The position numbers and the translations under genes were made by a program. 64,000 nt of DNA from Mycobacterium kubicae (GTDB taxonomy: Bacteria > Actinomycetota > Actinomycetes > Mycobacteriales > Mycobacteriaceae). Of this stretch, positions 19,156-29,280 are shown piece after piece. Every line of letters starts with the position of its first letter. The first letter of the stretch is position 1. The stretch spans positions 5,894,134 to 5,958,133 of the forward strand of contig NZ_CP065047.1 of assembly GCF_015689175.1 (NCBI RefSeq), in the 5' to 3' direction. The notes under the pieces are model-generated. The model saw nothing but the letters and a program-made list of their open reading frames with translations. It had not been told where the DNA came from and searched no databases.

Positions 19156-20259
19156 ATGTTCTGGCACGCCTTGCCACCAGAAATCAACACCGGACGCCTG
19201 ATGGCCGGCGCGGGCGCTGCTCCGATGCTGGCCGCAGCCATGGGGTGGGAGGCGCTGGCGGCCGCTCTGGACTCGCAAGCCGTCGAACTCACCGCGCGAC
19301 TCAACTCCCTCGGTGAGGCGTGGACCGGTGGCAGCAGCGACAAGGCGATCGCGGCCGCGCTGCCGATGGTGACCTGGCTGCAAACCGCGTCGACGCAGGC
19401 CAAGACGCGCGCGGTGCAGGCCGCGGCGCAGGCGGCCGCGTACACCCAAGCGATGGCGACGACTCCCTCGCTGGCCGAGATCGCGGCCAACCACATCACC
19501 ACGGCGGTCCTCGTCGCGACCAACTTCTTCGGAATCAACACCGTCCCAATCGCTTTCAACGAGATGGACTACTTCATCCGGATGTGGACTCAGGCCGCCC
19601 TTGCGATGGACGTCTATCAGGCCGAGACCATCGCCAACACGATGTTCGAGAAACTCGAGCCGATGACGGCGATCCTGGATCCCGGCACCAGCCAGAGCAT
19701 GACCTCGAGCCCGATCATGGGCATGGCCCCCAAGCTCGGCAGCGTCGCGCCGGGCCAGGTGGAGGCCACGGCCGGCCAGCTCGCGGAAATGAGCGGCCCC
19801 ATGCAACAACTGGCTCAGCCGGTGCAGCAGGTGTCGTCGATGTTCAGCCAGATGGGCAGCTCCGGCGGCAGCAGCAGTGGACTGGGCGAAAACGAAGGCG
19901 CCCAAATGGGTCTGCTGGGCACCAGCCCGTTGTCGAACCACCCGCTGGCGGGTGGTTCGGGACCGAGCACCGGCGCCGGCCTGCTGCGGGCGGAGTCGCT
20001 GCCCGGGGCGGGCGGGACGTTGGCCCGTACACCGCTGATGTCCGGACTGATCGAGAAGCCCGCTTCCCCCGCGATGATGCCGGCCGCGGCGGCCGGGCCT
20101 GCGACCACCGGCGGTGCGGCTCCGGTGGGCGCCGGTGCTTTGGGTCAGGGTGCTGGCTCCGGCGGCTCGACCCGGCCGGGGCTGGCCGCGCCGGCGCCGC
20201 TCAGTCAAGAAAACGATGAGCACGAAGAGGACGACTGGGACGACCAGGACGACTGGTGA
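19156..20259 (+). CDS. PPE68: PPE68, ESX-1 PPE-family substrate
   Basis: Product of 367 residues. It starts [20 protein letters not shown], with the PPE signature at residues 7-9. The helical PPE domain (about 175 residues) has a W-x-G turn ([12 protein letters not shown]) and a hydrophobic chaperone-binding part. The C-terminal half is Gly/Ser/Pro-rich and ends in an acidic Asp/Trp tail. AAGGAG (19141-19146) is nine bases from ATG 19156 and only three from ATG 19150, so the shorter start is preferred. PPE proteins need a PE partner for folding; PE35 is missing here, so PPE68 must use another PE protein or act differently. esxB follows. Confidence 0.93.
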   Translation: MFWHALPPEINTGRLMAGAGAAPMLAAAMGWEALAAALDSQAVELTARLNSLGEAWTGGSSDKAIAAALPMVTWLQTASTQAKTRAVQAAAQAAAYTQAMATTPSLAEIAANHITTAVLVATNFFGINTVPIAFNEMDYFIRMWTQAALAMDVYQAETIANTMFEKLEPMTAILDPGTSQSMTSSPIMGMAPKLGSVAPGQVEATAGQLAEMSGPMQQLAQPVQQVSSMFSQMGSSGGSSSGLGENEGAQMGLLGTSPLSNHPLAGGSGPSTGAGLLRAESLPGAGGTLARTPLMSGLIEKPASPAMMPAAAAGPATTGGAAPVGAGALGQGAGSGGSTRPGLAAPAPLSQENDEHEEDDWDDQDDW

Positions 20260-20279
20260 CCGCCTTCAGTCACAACAGA

Positions 20280-20303
20280 CTTCCCGGCCAACCGGGCCGG
20301 AAG
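20280..20303 (+). other. bulged hairpin between PPE68 and esxB
   Basis: CTTCC and GGAAG pair at the base, with a bulge and an inner GGCC/GGCC stem. It starts 20 bases after the PPE68 stop and ends 47 bases before the esxB start. It may act as an attenuator or processing site that raises esxBA over PPE68. Structure only; no function is shown. Confidence 0.3.
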
Positions 20304-20350
20304 ACTTGCCAACAATGGCGAGGCACAGAGAAAAGAGAAAGTAGTCCAGC

Positions 20351-20653
20351 ATGGCAGAGATGAAGACCGATGCCGCTGCCCTCGCGCAAGAGGCAGGTAA
20401 CTTCGAACGAATTTCCGGTGACCTGAAGACGCAGATCGACCAGGTCGAGTCGACTGCAGGTTCGCTGCAGAGCCAGTGGCAGGGCGCGGCGGGCCAGGCC
20501 GCTCAGGCCGCGGTGGTGCGCTTCCAGGAGGCGGCCAACAAGCAAAAGGCCGAACTCGACGAGATTTCGACCAACATTCGCCAGGCCGGCGTCCAATACT
20601 CCCGGGCCGACGAGGAGCAGCAGCAAGCGTTGTCCTCGCAAATGGGCTTCTGA
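20351..20653 (+). CDS. esxB: EsxB (CFP-10), secreted WXG100 protein
   Basis: Product of 100 residues. It is a helical hairpin with the turn WQG (SQWQGAAG) and the C-terminal YSRAD, which fits the YxxxD/E secretion signal, followed by the flexible tail read by EccCb1 (ALSSQMGF). It forms a 1:1 dimer with EsxA and is exported by ESX-1. A purine-rich GAGAAAG precedes the ATG. esxA starts 36 bases later in the same transcript. Confidence 0.98.
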   Translation: MAEMKTDAAALAQEAGNFERISGDLKTQIDQVESTAGSLQSQWQGAAGQAAQAAVVRFQEAANKQKAELDEISTNIRQAGVQYSRADEEQQQALSSQMGF

Positions 20654-20977
<324 letters not shown>

Positions 20978-21016
20978 GACACCCCGCATACGCGTAGAAT
21001 ACCGAAGCACGAGATC

Positions 21017-21069
21017 GGGCGAGCTCAACCATTTAGGGATCTCGCCCCTTCTTGTGTTTTGTTCTTTTT
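21017..21069 (+). terminator. intrinsic terminator after esxA
   Basis: GGGCGAG (21017-21023) and CTCGCCC (21041-21047) form a 7-bp stem with a 17-base loop. A T-rich run with little else but T, G and C follows to 21069. This is the most classical intrinsic terminator in the window. Confidence 0.65.
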
Positions 21070-21090
21070 GCGACCTTTCGAGAGGTTATT

Positions 21091-23016
21091 ATGCCGGCCG
21101 ACTATGACGAGCTATTTCGGCCGGCGCAGGGTTCGGATGCTCCATACGACGACGCTGAGCAAACATTTTTCGATCCCAACTCCGGCTATCCGCCGCCGAC
21201 CAAAACCAACGGCGACGCCGTGTCCGCGCCACCCGTCGCCTGGTCGAACGACCAGGCACCCGCGCCGGCCGCGCCCGAACCACCCCCCGCGCCGCCACTG
21301 CCGCCTCCCGTCTTCTTAGGCGCCCCGCCGGAGAATCCCGAACCGCCGCCGGCCCCACCCGAAATGCCGCCACCGCTGCCCGAGCCGCCGGTCGCAGGTC
21401 CCGCGGCACCCAAGTCGGCTCGCCCGCCGATGCCGATCGGCGCACGCCCACCCGGGTCCGACGAGAATCCCGCCGAGCCGCCCCCGATGCCCGTCGACGC
21501 TGCGCCCACCGAAGAGCCGGTGCCCGAGCAGGAGGACGTTTCGCCGGAACCGCCGGCCTCGGTCGAGCCGGTCGAGGCGCCCCAAGCGTCCGAAGCGCCG
21601 CCCCCGGACCCGCCCCCGCCACCAGCGCAGCCCGCCGCGCAGGCACCACCGGCAGCACCCGCCCCGCCTATGCCCATCGGCGGTGCCGCGCCGCCGCGCC
21701 CCCAACCGCCGCGACCGCCCAGTGTCGAGCCCACGCCGCCGCCACCGCGCCCCGCGCCGCCGTCCCGGCACGCCCCCGCGCCGGAAACCGCGGCGCGCAG
21801 GGTGCGCGTGAGCGACTTGATACCACCGGTGCCACCAGGCTCCGAAGCTGCCCCGCCCCGGGCACGGCGGGCACACCGCTATCGCGAGACCGACGACGAC
21901 CCAACAACCGCTGCGCCCATACCCCCGCCGACGCGCGCGGCGGCGCCGGCACCACCCAACGGCGGACCCGGGTTCAATTGGTTGCCCTCGACCGAAGCCC
22001 CTGCGCCACAACAACTTCCACCTGAGCCGAACGGAGGTCGGCGCCCGGGTAATCCGCCGCCCGGGCCGACCAGAGCACAAGCCCCGGTGCTGCCGGCCCC
22101 GACGCAGCCGGCCCCGCCGGCCAAGAAGGCGGCCAAACCGATCCCGCAGCGCGGCTGGCGGGGTTGGGTGTACCGGGTCACCCGCATCAACCTGGGCCTG
22201 TCGCCCGACGAAAAATATGAGTTGGAATTGCGCGCCCGGGTCAGCCGCAGGCCGCGCGGCTCGTATCAGATCGGTGTGCTCGGGCTCAAGGGCGGCGCGG
22301 GCAAGACCACTACGACGGTGACCCTCGGAACCACCTTGGCACAGGTTCGCGGTGACCGAATCCTGGTGCTCGACGCCGACCCGGGCTGCGGCAATCTGGC
22401 CGAGCGGACGGGTCGTTCCTCTCCCGCGTCGATCGCCGATCTTGTTGCGGCCAAAGACGTTTCCCACTACAACGACGTCCGCGCCCATACCAGCGTCAAT
22501 GGCGCCAACCTGGAGATTCTGCCCGCGGAGGATTATACCGCCGCACAACGCGGCCTCAGCGGCGAAGACATGCGCTACGCGGTCACCACCGTGTCGAAGT
22601 TCTACAACCTGGTGCTGGCCGACTGCGGGGCTGGTCTCTTCGACCCCGTGACCCGCGGCGTCTTGGACACCGCGTCCGCGGTCGTCATCGTCACCAACGT
22701 GTCGGTGGACAGCGCGCGCCAAGCCGCGGCAGCACTGGAGTGGTTGCAGCGCAACGGCTTTCAGGACCTGCTGAGCCGCGCCTGTGTGGTGGTCAACCAT
22801 GTGGCGCAAGGCGAGACCAACGTCGCCGAGAAGGAGTTGGTGCGCCGCTTCGAACAACAGGTCCAACCCGGCCGCGTCATTGTCCTGCCGTGGGACAAGC
22901 ACATCGCCGCCGGGACCGAGATCCAGCTCGACCAACTCGACCCGCTGTATCGGCGGCGGGTTCTCGAGCTGGCCGCTGCCTTGTCCGACGATTTCGAAAG
23001 GGCGGGACGTCGTTGA
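21091..23016 (+). CDS. espI: EspI, proline-rich MinD/ParA-like ATPase of ESX-1
   Basis: Product of 641 residues. It opens MPADYDELFRP, matching the family N-terminus, so ATG 21091 (AGAGG upstream) is chosen over an earlier in-frame start at 21052. Residues 25-360 are Pro/Ala-rich with repeated PMPIG blocks. A basic segment and the family stretch INLGLSPDEKYELEL precede the ATPase domain, which has Walker A LKGGAGKTT near residue 400 and ILVLDADPG. EspI is not needed for EsxA export under normal conditions in M. tuberculosis; it down-regulates ESX-1 when ATP is low. The stop overlaps the eccD1 start. Confidence 0.94.
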   Translation: MPADYDELFRPAQGSDAPYDDAEQTFFDPNSGYPPPTKTNGDAVSAPPVAWSNDQAPAPAAPEPPPAPPLPPPVFLGAPPENPEPPPAPPEMPPPLPEPPVAGPAAPKSARPPMPIGARPPGSDENPAEPPPMPVDAAPTEEPVPEQEDVSPEPPASVEPVEAPQASEAPPPDPPPPPAQPAAQAPPAAPAPPMPIGGAAPPRPQPPRPPSVEPTPPPPRPAPPSRHAPAPETAARRVRVSDLIPPVPPGSEAAPPRARRAHRYRETDDDPTTAAPIPPPTRAAAPAPPNGGPGFNWLPSTEAPAPQQLPPEPNGGRRPGNPPPGPTRAQAPVLPAPTQPAPPAKKAAKPIPQRGWRGWVYRVTRINLGLSPDEKYELELRARVSRRPRGSYQIGVLGLKGGAGKTTTTVTLGTTLAQVRGDRILVLDADPGCGNLAERTGRSSPASIADLVAAKDVSHYNDVRAHTSVNGANLEILPAEDYTAAQRGLSGEDMRYAVTTVSKFYNLVLADCGAGLFDPVTRGVLDTASAVVIVTNVSVDSARQAAAALEWLQRNGFQDLLSRACVVVNHVAQGETNVAEKELVRRFEQQVQPGRVIVLPWDKHIAAGTEIQLDQLDPLYRRRVLELAAALSDDFERAGRR

Positions 23017-24548
23017 GCGCACCCGTTGTTGCTGCCGGCTCGACCGCTGCGGGGGCGGCTTCGGCCAAACCCGCCAGCACCCGAGTGACCATCCTCACCG
23101 GTAGACGGATGACCGATCTGGTGCTGCCGGCCGCCGTGCCGATCGAGACCTATATCGACGAGACGGTCGCCGTTCTGGCCGATCTGCTGGAAGACACTCC
23201 CGCGGATGTGTTGGCCGGCTTCGACTTCGCCGCCCAAGGAGTGTGGACGTTCGCCCGGCCCGGCGCCCCGCCGTTGAAACTCGACCAGTCCCTCGACGAG
23301 GCCGGGGTGGTCGACGGGTCGCTGCTGACCTTGGTGTCGGCGAGCCGCACCGAGCGGTACCGGCCGCTGGTCGAGGACGTCATCGACGCCATCGCGGTGC
23401 TCGACGAATCGCCGGAGTTCGACCGGGCGGCGCTCAACCGTTTCGTCGGTATAGCGATCCCCGTGTTGGCCTTTCCCCTCATAGCGGTCGCCATGCGGGC
23501 TTGGTGGTCGACGGGGCGCAGTGTGTTCTGGCCGATCGCCATCGCCGTTCTCGGCATTGCGGTACTGGTGGGTTCGTTTGTGGCCAAACGCTTTTACCGC
23601 AATGCGCACTTCTCGGAGTATCTGTTGTTGGCGGCCTACCCGCTGATCGCCGGCGCCGCGGCCATCGCCGTTCCCCTGCCGCGCGGGGTGAACTTGCTGG
23701 GCGCACCACAATTGGCCGCCGCGGCCACCGCCGTGTTCTTCCTGACCTTGTTGACCCGCGGCGGTCCTCGCCGCCGTCATGAAGCCGCGTCGTTCGTCGT
23801 CATCACCTCGATCGCGGTCACCGCCGCCGCGGTCGCCTACGGTTACGGCTACCAGCATTGGGTGCCGGCCGGCGCCATCGCCTTCGGGCTGTTCATCGTG
23901 ACCAACGCCGCGAAATTGACTGTGGCCGTGGCACGTATCGCGCTGCCGCCGATTCCGGTGCCGGGCGAGACCGTCGACAACGAGGAACTGCTCGACCCGG
24001 TCACCGCCCAGGACGCCACCAACGAAGAGACGCCGACCTGGCAGGCGATCATCGCTTCAGCGCCGGCTTCGGCCGCCCGGCTGACCGAGCGCAGCCTGCT
24101 CGCCAAGCAACTGCTCATCGGCTACGTGGCGGCCGGAACGCTGATCCTGGCCGCCGGCGCGATCGCCGTGGTGGTGCACGGGCACTTCTTTGTGCACAGC
24201 TTGGTGGTGGCCGGGTTGATCACCGCGATCTGCGGCTTCCGGTCCCGGTTGTACGCCGACCGCTGGTGTGCGTGGGCGTTGCTGGCAGCGACCGTGGCCA
24301 TTCCCACCGGGCTGACGGCCAAGCTCAGCTTGTGGTACCCGCACTACGCCTGGATGTTCTTGGCCATCTATCTCGGCCTGGCCGTGGTGGCGCTCCTGGT
24401 GGTTGGGGCGACGGCGCAGGTCCGCCGCGTTTCGCCGGTGATGAAACGCATTCTGGAATTGATCGACGGCGCGATGGTCGCGTCCATCATTCCGCTGCTG
24501 CTGTGGATCACCGGTGTGTACGACATGGTGCGTAACCTGCGTTTCTGA
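23013..24548 (+). CDS. eccD1: EccD1, multi-spanning ESX-1 channel component
   Basis: Product of 511 residues, the usual length. A cytosolic ubiquitin-like domain (residues about 20-110; RVTILTGRRMTDLVLP) is followed by eleven or so membrane helices. A central cytosolic loop is conserved (PPIPVPGETVDNEELLDPVT). The start is TTG 23013, which overlaps the espI stop as TTGA and gives the family N-terminus (SAPVVAAG after the initiator); the frame continues far upstream but only as a shadow of espI. EccD forms the membrane-filling vestibule of the channel. Confidence 0.95.
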   Translation: MSAPVVAAGSTAAGAASAKPASTRVTILTGRRMTDLVLPAAVPIETYIDETVAVLADLLEDTPADVLAGFDFAAQGVWTFARPGAPPLKLDQSLDEAGVVDGSLLTLVSASRTERYRPLVEDVIDAIAVLDESPEFDRAALNRFVGIAIPVLAFPLIAVAMRAWWSTGRSVFWPIAIAVLGIAVLVGSFVAKRFYRNAHFSEYLLLAAYPLIAGAAAIAVPLPRGVNLLGAPQLAAAATAVFFLTLLTRGGPRRRHEAASFVVITSIAVTAAAVAYGYGYQHWVPAGAIAFGLFIVTNAAKLTVAVARIALPPIPVPGETVDNEELLDPVTAQDATNEETPTWQAIIASAPASAARLTERSLLAKQLLIGYVAAGTLILAAGAIAVVVHGHFFVHSLVVAGLITAICGFRSRLYADRWCAWALLAATVAIPTGLTAKLSLWYPHYAWMFLAIYLGLAVVALLVVGATAQVRRVSPVMKRILELIDGAMVASIIPLLLWITGVYDMVRNLRF

Positions 24549-24640
24549 CGCGGGCACTGCACAACAAAATTGGCGCGGCCGACGCGACAACGGGCACGGT
24601 AAAATTTGCTCAATGCGTAATCAAGCGAAGGGATCTTGCG

Positions 24641-25417
24641 GTGGCTGAACCGTTGGCCGTCGATCCCGCCCGCCTGATTGCCGCCGGAAGCAAGCTGGCG
24701 GAGTTGGTGTTTCCGACGGCTCCCGCGCCGATCTCGGTAGCCGGGTCGGATCCGGTGTCGGCGGCGATCAACGAGACGATGCCCGGCATCGAGTCGCTGG
24801 TGTCCGACGGGCTGCCCGGGGTGACCGCCGCGCTCAAGCGCACCGCCACCAGCATGGCCACGGCCGCCGACATCTACGCCAAGGCCGACCAGTCGCTCGG
24901 GGAGGCGTTGACCCAATCACAATTCGGCGCCACCGCCCAGACCCTGCAGACCAACGGGGTGGCCGGCGCGGCGGCGGGTGTGACCGGACAGTCCGCTGGG
25001 CTGCTAGGGGCGCCCATGGGTGCGGCCGCAGCAGCTGGCGGGACCGTCGGCGCCGCGGTCGGTGCGCAGGCCGATGCACTCGCGCCGCGCGTCGCTGCGA
25101 CAGTTCCCCAGATGGTGCAGTTGGCGCCGCAGGCCGGCCAATGGGCGCAGCAGGCGTCGCCGATCGCACAGACGGTTAGCCAGACGGCGCAGCAAGCCGG
25201 ATCCCAAGGCGGCTCGCAAGGCGCTGCGCCGGCGCAGCTGGCCAGCGACACCAAGCCGCAGGACGAAGACACCAAGAAGGACGACGAGGAAGAGCACATC
25301 GGCGGCGACGAGGCGGCGGGTTCGGCAGAAGCCGCCGAGGGCGCTCGGCTGATAGGCAGCGTGCCGTTAGCGAGTCCCGCCGGTAGCGACCCGACGTCCC
25401 TCGCCGCTCCGCTCTGA
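24641..25417 (+). CDS. espJ: EspJ, ESX-1-associated secreted protein
   Basis: Product of 258 residues. The helical N-terminal 100 residues (AEPLAVDPARLIAAGSKLA) end in YAKAD near residue 88, fitting the YxxxD/E export signal. Ala/Gln-rich and acidic low-complexity sequence follows (TKPQDEDTKKDDEEEH). EspJ is an EspC-like ESX-1 substrate. GTG 24641 has AAGGGA upstream. The 92-bp gap after eccD1 contains TAAAAT at 24600-24605, a possible -10 element. It is convergent with the DUF1275 gene. Confidence 0.88.
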   Translation: MAEPLAVDPARLIAAGSKLAELVFPTAPAPISVAGSDPVSAAINETMPGIESLVSDGLPGVTAALKRTATSMATAADIYAKADQSLGEALTQSQFGATAQTLQTNGVAGAAAGVTGQSAGLLGAPMGAAAAAGGTVGAAVGAQADALAPRVAATVPQMVQLAPQAGQWAQQASPIAQTVSQTAQQAGSQGGSQGAAPAQLASDTKPQDEDTKKDDEEEHIGGDEAAGSAEAAEGARLIGSVPLASPAGSDPTSLAAPL

Positions 25418-25444
25418 CACGTCGCCCGCGATCAGTCGACGGGA

Positions 25445-25710
25445 GCAATATCGGCCACCGCGAACGCAGCACAAGGGCTATGTGGCTTTCGCCGCGTCGT
25501 TGGAGGAATTCCCGACTGTGCCAGCGTTCGTCTCACCAGACGTCTTGAGTACTCGAACACGCGCGTCCGATCCAGCTTTGCTGTGCGTGGGGGGAAAACC
25601 GTCACGCGGGACACCGAGGCCCGCGCGTCGATGACTTTCTGGTGCCGAACCAACACGGTCGCCTGCGCCGAATCGGCGGTAGGCGACATTGGCCACCGCG
25701 AAGGCCGCAC
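25445..25710 (-). repeat. two 28-bp direct copies inside and behind the DUF1275 gene
   Basis: 25445-25472 and 25683-25710 agree at 23 of 28 positions. Both can be read on the minus strand as CAAFAVA(D/N)(I/V)A, with mainly synonymous third-base differences. The right copy is in frame inside the gene; the left one lies past its stop in another frame and ends in its own stop. It looks like the relic of a second DUF1275 C-terminus. Confidence 0.4.
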
Positions 25711-26380
25711 ACGCGCACGCCGGGACAGTCAACGAGAAGCCGCCGAGCCGCGCGCCAATGAGCAGTCCTACCGTGCCGCCGCTGAGGAACAGCAACAAGG
25801 TGACCGTGAGCACGGTCGCTTTCAACTTGTCGATGCCGTTCTCGCGGCTGCGTCCCAATATCAGTCCCAGATCGGTGACGGTGCCGGTGAAGTGGGTGGT
25901 GCGGATCGCCATGCCACGGAAGCTCGATGTCAGCCCGTTCTGCATGCCCAGGGCGAGGGCCGCGAACATCGCCTGCACTACGGAGGGTTCGATACCGATC
26001 GATTCGATGGCGGCTCTGACCGCGGTCTCTTCCACACCGAAGGCGGCCAGCAGGAGAAAGACGGCTTCTCCGGTCAGGACGGCGGCATGACGCGGACCGG
26101 TCAACGCCTTGGTCGACCCGAGCAGCGCACCGGCGGTGGTGGCCCCGGCCAGGAAGCCGACCAGGATCGCCGCCAGCAGGTGACCCTCATACAGCCACGG
26201 GTTGGCCGTGTTCATACCGAGCTGAGTCGTCACTGCCGTCAGGTTGCCGACTGGAAACGCGAGGATCAGCAGCGCGACCGCGTTGACGTAACCGGCGTTG
26301 AGCGACAACAGTCCGCTGTAGAAAACCAGGAGTCCCTCTTTGGGCAGGAAGCCGACGCGGGGCGGATCAAACGGTGGCAT
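25478..26380 (-). CDS. DUF1275 (YoaK-type) membrane protein inserted in the ESX-1 locus
   Basis: Product of 300 residues. Residues about 15-235 carry six or so hydrophobic helices with the DUF1275 pattern: SLNAGYVNAVALL, GNLTAVTTQLG, then an ALGMQNGLTSSF motif and THFTGTVTDLG. The function of the family is unknown. The remaining 65 residues are polar (RRAGLGVPRDGF to the end) and unlike the compact ends typical of the family. The gene lies between espJ and espK, where the M. tuberculosis locus has no such gene, and runs on the minus strand like espK. It is not an ESX component by sequence. A repeat remnant sits just past its stop. Confidence 0.85.
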   Translation of the reverse strand: MPPFDPPRVGFLPKEGLLVFYSGLLSLNAGYVNAVALLILAFPVGNLTAVTTQLGMNTANPWLYEGHLLAAILVGFLAGATTAGALLGSTKALTGPRHAAVLTGEAVFLLLAAFGVEETAVRAAIESIGIEPSVVQAMFAALALGMQNGLTSSFRGMAIRTTHFTGTVTDLGLILGRSRENGIDKLKATVLTVTLLLFLSGGTVGLLIGARLGGFSLTVPACACAAFAVANVAYRRFGAGDRVGSAPESHRRAGLGVPRDGFPPTHSKAGSDARVRVLKTSGETNAGTVGNSSNDAAKAT

Positions 26381-26475
26381 CGGTGTCGAGGATCTGCTTG
26401 TCGGCCTTCATCTTTCGCGAGCCTAGCAACGGCGGCCGGGGCGCGCCCGGATCGCAAATCAAACTCACAGACTTC

Positions 26476-28767
26476 CTAGGAGGCGTCGGCCAGCGCGCTG
26501 TCCAGCAGACCCGCGACATGCCGCCAGTACAACCAGTCGGCAACCGCCGGACGCTGCGCCGCCGCATCGCCGGCCCGGTAGGCCTGATGCAGGGCGATCT
26601 CCTGGCAGTGCACGGCGTAGGCGCGGAACGCGCGCAGGTGCGCGACTTCGCGGCCCACGGCGGTGCTGGTCATCGGCTTCATCAGGTCGAACCACAGCAT
26701 GTGTCGCTCGTCGTCGGGCACGTTGGCGTCCGCGGGAGCCGCCGGCAACAAGTCGAGCAGGTGCAGGTCGTCGGTGTCGGCGAGTTGGGCCGCCGCGGAG
26801 GGGTCGACGACCTCCAGCCGGGACCGGCCGACCATGTTGCCGGTTTCGGGGATGTCATCGGCTTCCAGGATGATCTTGGCCGCGCCGGGATCGGAGTTGG
26901 CCAGCTGCTCGGCGGTCCCGATCACCGCCCGCAGCTTGAGGTCGTGAAACGCCGCCCAGCCCTGCACGGCCAGCACCGGATACGTGGCGGTGCGCGCCTT
27001 CTCGTCGGGCGGCATCGCCCGGTCGGCACTGGCCAGATACACCTTGGCCGGTAGCTCCACGCCGTCGGGGATGTAGGCCAGGCCGTAGCTGTTGGCCACC
27101 ACGATCGACCCGTCGGTGGTCACCGCGGTGATCCAGAAGAAGCCGAAGTCACCCTCGGTGATGCTGTTCGGCGCGTTGAGCGCCGCCGCGACCCGGCGCG
27201 CCAGCCGTAGCGGATCGGACTTACCGCCCCGGCCCCGTGAGGCGGCGGCGATCGCGTCGCGCGCTGCCCGCGCCGCCGAGACCGGGATGGACGGCGTCAC
27301 GGTGACGTCGTCGGCGGGTTCGGATTTGTCCTTGGCGTGGTCGGGGGTTGGGCGCGTCGGAGGCGGCGCGGTGCGTGCCGAGGCAGGGCGCGTGCCGGGT
27401 GTTGCCGGTCCGCGACCGGCCGCTCCCAGCGGCGCCCGCCCGGAAGCTGCGCGGGAGGCCGCGCCCGATGCCGCGGCCGGTCCGGCGTTCTGGCTGGTCC
27501 CCGCCGCCGCGGCCGCCGCACCCGGGGCCGCGGATCCGGCCCGGCCGGCTACCGCAGGCATGCCACCGGCGGCCGCCGGCGCCACTGCAGCTGAGGTGTC
27601 GTCACCGTGCTGCGAGGGGGCGGTCCCGTGCGCCGGGGCCGCGGGTGCATCGGTGGCCGCCGCGGGCTTGACGTGCGCCGGCTCGGTGCCGGGGGTGGCC
27701 GGCGGGGAGGACTTGCCGCCCTCCCCCGGTGTGCCCGGCTGATCGGGTGCGGTGGGCGGCCCGCCCGGCGCCGCCGGCAGCTGCGGGCCGGGTGCGGGGG
27801 TTGCCGGATTCGACGGCGCCGGCGCAGGGCCCGGCGTCGGCGACCCCGGTGAGATCGGCGTGACCGGGCGCGGTGTCACCGGCTGAGCGGGTTCGGGTGC
27901 GTCCGGCTTGGGGTTCACCGGAGTGATCGGCGTGACCGGCTTGCCCGGAGTGACCGGCGGCTCTGGGGTCACGGGGGCCAGCGGCGGCAACGGGTTCACC
28001 GGCGTGATGGGGGTGACGGGGACTCCGGGGGTGACGGGCGTGACGGGTGCCGGGTCCACCGGACTGATCGGCGTGACCGGCTTGCCGGGAGTGACCGGCG
28101 GCCCCGGTGCGATCGGGTCGTACGGGTTGGCCGGAACCGGTTCGAACGGCGTCGGCGTCGGTGTGCCGGGCGACGGTGTGTTGGGGGCCGGCACCACCAG
28201 AGTCGGCACCTCCGGGGTGGGCGGGGTCACCTGGTGCAGCAGATCCTCGAGCGCGTTCTTCGGCGGTCTCCAGTTTTTCGACGCCAGCACCTGCTCTGCG
28301 GTTTCGGCGACCAGGCTGGTGTTCGCCGCGTGGGTCTCGCGCACCAGTGCGGTGATGGCGGTCTGTCGCTGTTCGGCGTCGAGTTCCGGATCGGTTTCCA
28401 GGATGCTGATCTGGCGCTGCGCACCGTCGACGTTGTTGCCGATATCGGCCTTGGCTTGCACCAATAGTCCGGCGATGTGCCGGTGCCAGGTGATGACCGT
28501 GGCGAGGTAGTCCTGCAGGGTGCTTATCTCGTTGAGGTTGGCGCCCAGGGCGCCGTTGGCGGCGTTGGCCGCGCCACCGGACCAGACCCCGCCGTCGAAC
28601 ACCTCGACCTGCTGGCGGCGGGTGCTGTCCATGACGTCGGTGACTTGGCGCAATACCTGGCTGTACTCCTGCGCCCGGTCGTACAGGGTGTCCTCGTCGG
28701 CTTCCGGCCAGCCGCCTGGTTCGAGCATCTGGCCGGCGTACTCGCCGGTGGGCCGCGGAATGCCCAT
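26476..28767 (-). CDS. espK: EspK, ESX-1 secretion-associated protein with PVTP repeats
   Basis: Product of 763 residues. Residues 1-200 form a PPE-like helical domain ([20 protein letters not shown] start, later [18 protein letters not shown] with a W-x-G turn). Residues about 215-330 are Pro/Thr/Val repeats such as [10 protein letters not shown], followed by an Ala/Pro-rich stretch. A conserved C-terminal domain from about residue 530 ([20 protein letters not shown]) follows. In M. marinum EspK interacts with EccCb1 and EspB. ATG 28767 gives MGIPRPTG, matching the family start, with GGGGGG nine bases upstream; the open frame to 28914 is rejected. Confidence 0.93.
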   Translation of the reverse strand: MGIPRPTGEYAGQMLEPGGWPEADEDTLYDRAQEYSQVLRQVTDVMDSTRRQQVEVFDGGVWSGGAANAANGALGANLNEISTLQDYLATVITWHRHIAGLLVQAKADIGNNVDGAQRQISILETDPELDAEQRQTAITALVRETHAANTSLVAETAEQVLASKNWRPPKNALEDLLHQVTPPTPEVPTLVVPAPNTPSPGTPTPTPFEPVPANPYDPIAPGPPVTPGKPVTPISPVDPAPVTPVTPGVPVTPITPVNPLPPLAPVTPEPPVTPGKPVTPITPVNPKPDAPEPAQPVTPRPVTPISPGSPTPGPAPAPSNPATPAPGPQLPAAPGGPPTAPDQPGTPGEGGKSSPPATPGTEPAHVKPAAATDAPAAPAHGTAPSQHGDDTSAAVAPAAAGGMPAVAGRAGSAAPGAAAAAAGTSQNAGPAAASGAASRAASGRAPLGAAGRGPATPGTRPASARTAPPPTRPTPDHAKDKSEPADDVTVTPSIPVSAARAARDAIAAASRGRGGKSDPLRLARRVAAALNAPNSITEGDFGFFWITAVTTDGSIVVANSYGLAYIPDGVELPAKVYLASADRAMPPDEKARTATYPVLAVQGWAAFHDLKLRAVIGTAEQLANSDPGAAKIILEADDIPETGNMVGRSRLEVVDPSAAAQLADTDDLHLLDLLPAAPADANVPDDERHMLWFDLMKPMTSTAVGREVAHLRAFRAYAVHCQEIALHQAYRAGDAAAQRPAVADWLYWRHVAGLLDSALADAS

Positions 28768-28932
28768 CGCTACGCACCCCCCGAAGGGTTGAAGGCGGTG
28801 CGAATCGTCATGGTTACCAAGCCTATCCGAGGTCAACTGCTGGTCACTGCACCAATTTCGGGCCGGTGCCGAAACCCGAACCGCCTCGGGCGCTTTCCGA
28901 TTCGTGCCCGACACGCTTGGCAGGGCGAAGGG

Positions 28933-29280
28933 TTAGACCACACCTCGGTTGGCGGCTTGCGACATGGCCGCCAGGGCCGCGGTCAGCTGCTCGCCCGCGG
29001 CGGCGTTGTAGGCGCTCGCGGCCGACTGTGCATGCGCCAGCGCCTCATTGACGCGCGCGCCGACCGCCTCGGCGCCGATCTCCTTGATCAGCCCGTCGTC
29101 GATGCGCACCCCGGTGAGCCATTGGTGGCCGTTGATCGTCACCTCGACGGTCTGGGCTTCGTCCGTGCCCCGGAAGGAGCCGGTGTTCATCTGATTCAGC
29201 GTGCCGTCCAGGGCGGACTGAAACTGTGCCGCTACGGCCAACGCTTGCGCGACGTGTGGGGGCATCTCCATACTGGTCAC
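28933..29280 (-). CDS. espL: EspL, ESX-1 accessory protein (YbaB-like)
   Basis: Product of 115 residues, the same length as in M. tuberculosis. YbaB/EbfC-like small protein with a beta-sheet core (TVEVTINGHQWLTGVRIDD) between two helices. It is cytosolic; in M. tuberculosis it stabilises EspE, EspF and EspH and affects EspD/WhiB6 expression. GTG 29280 overlaps the espB stop as GTGA, which supports it over an internal ATG at 29271. A 165-bp gap separates it from espK downstream. Confidence 0.9.
   Translation of the reverse strand: MTSMEMPPHVAQALAVAAQFQSALDGTLNQMNTGSFRGTDEAQTVEVTINGHQWLTGVRIDDGLIKEIGAEAVGARVNEALAHAQSAASAYNAAAGEQLTAALAAMSQAANRGVV

Noticed and set aside
19041..19316. 91-codon frame in the position of PE35
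   Set aside because: It overlaps PPE68 in another frame, lacks PE features and becomes Arg-rich antisense-like sequence.
26476..28767. Repeated PVTP-coding DNA considered as a CRISPR or satellite
   Set aside because: Period and sequence follow codons of EspK; no spacer-repeat structure.
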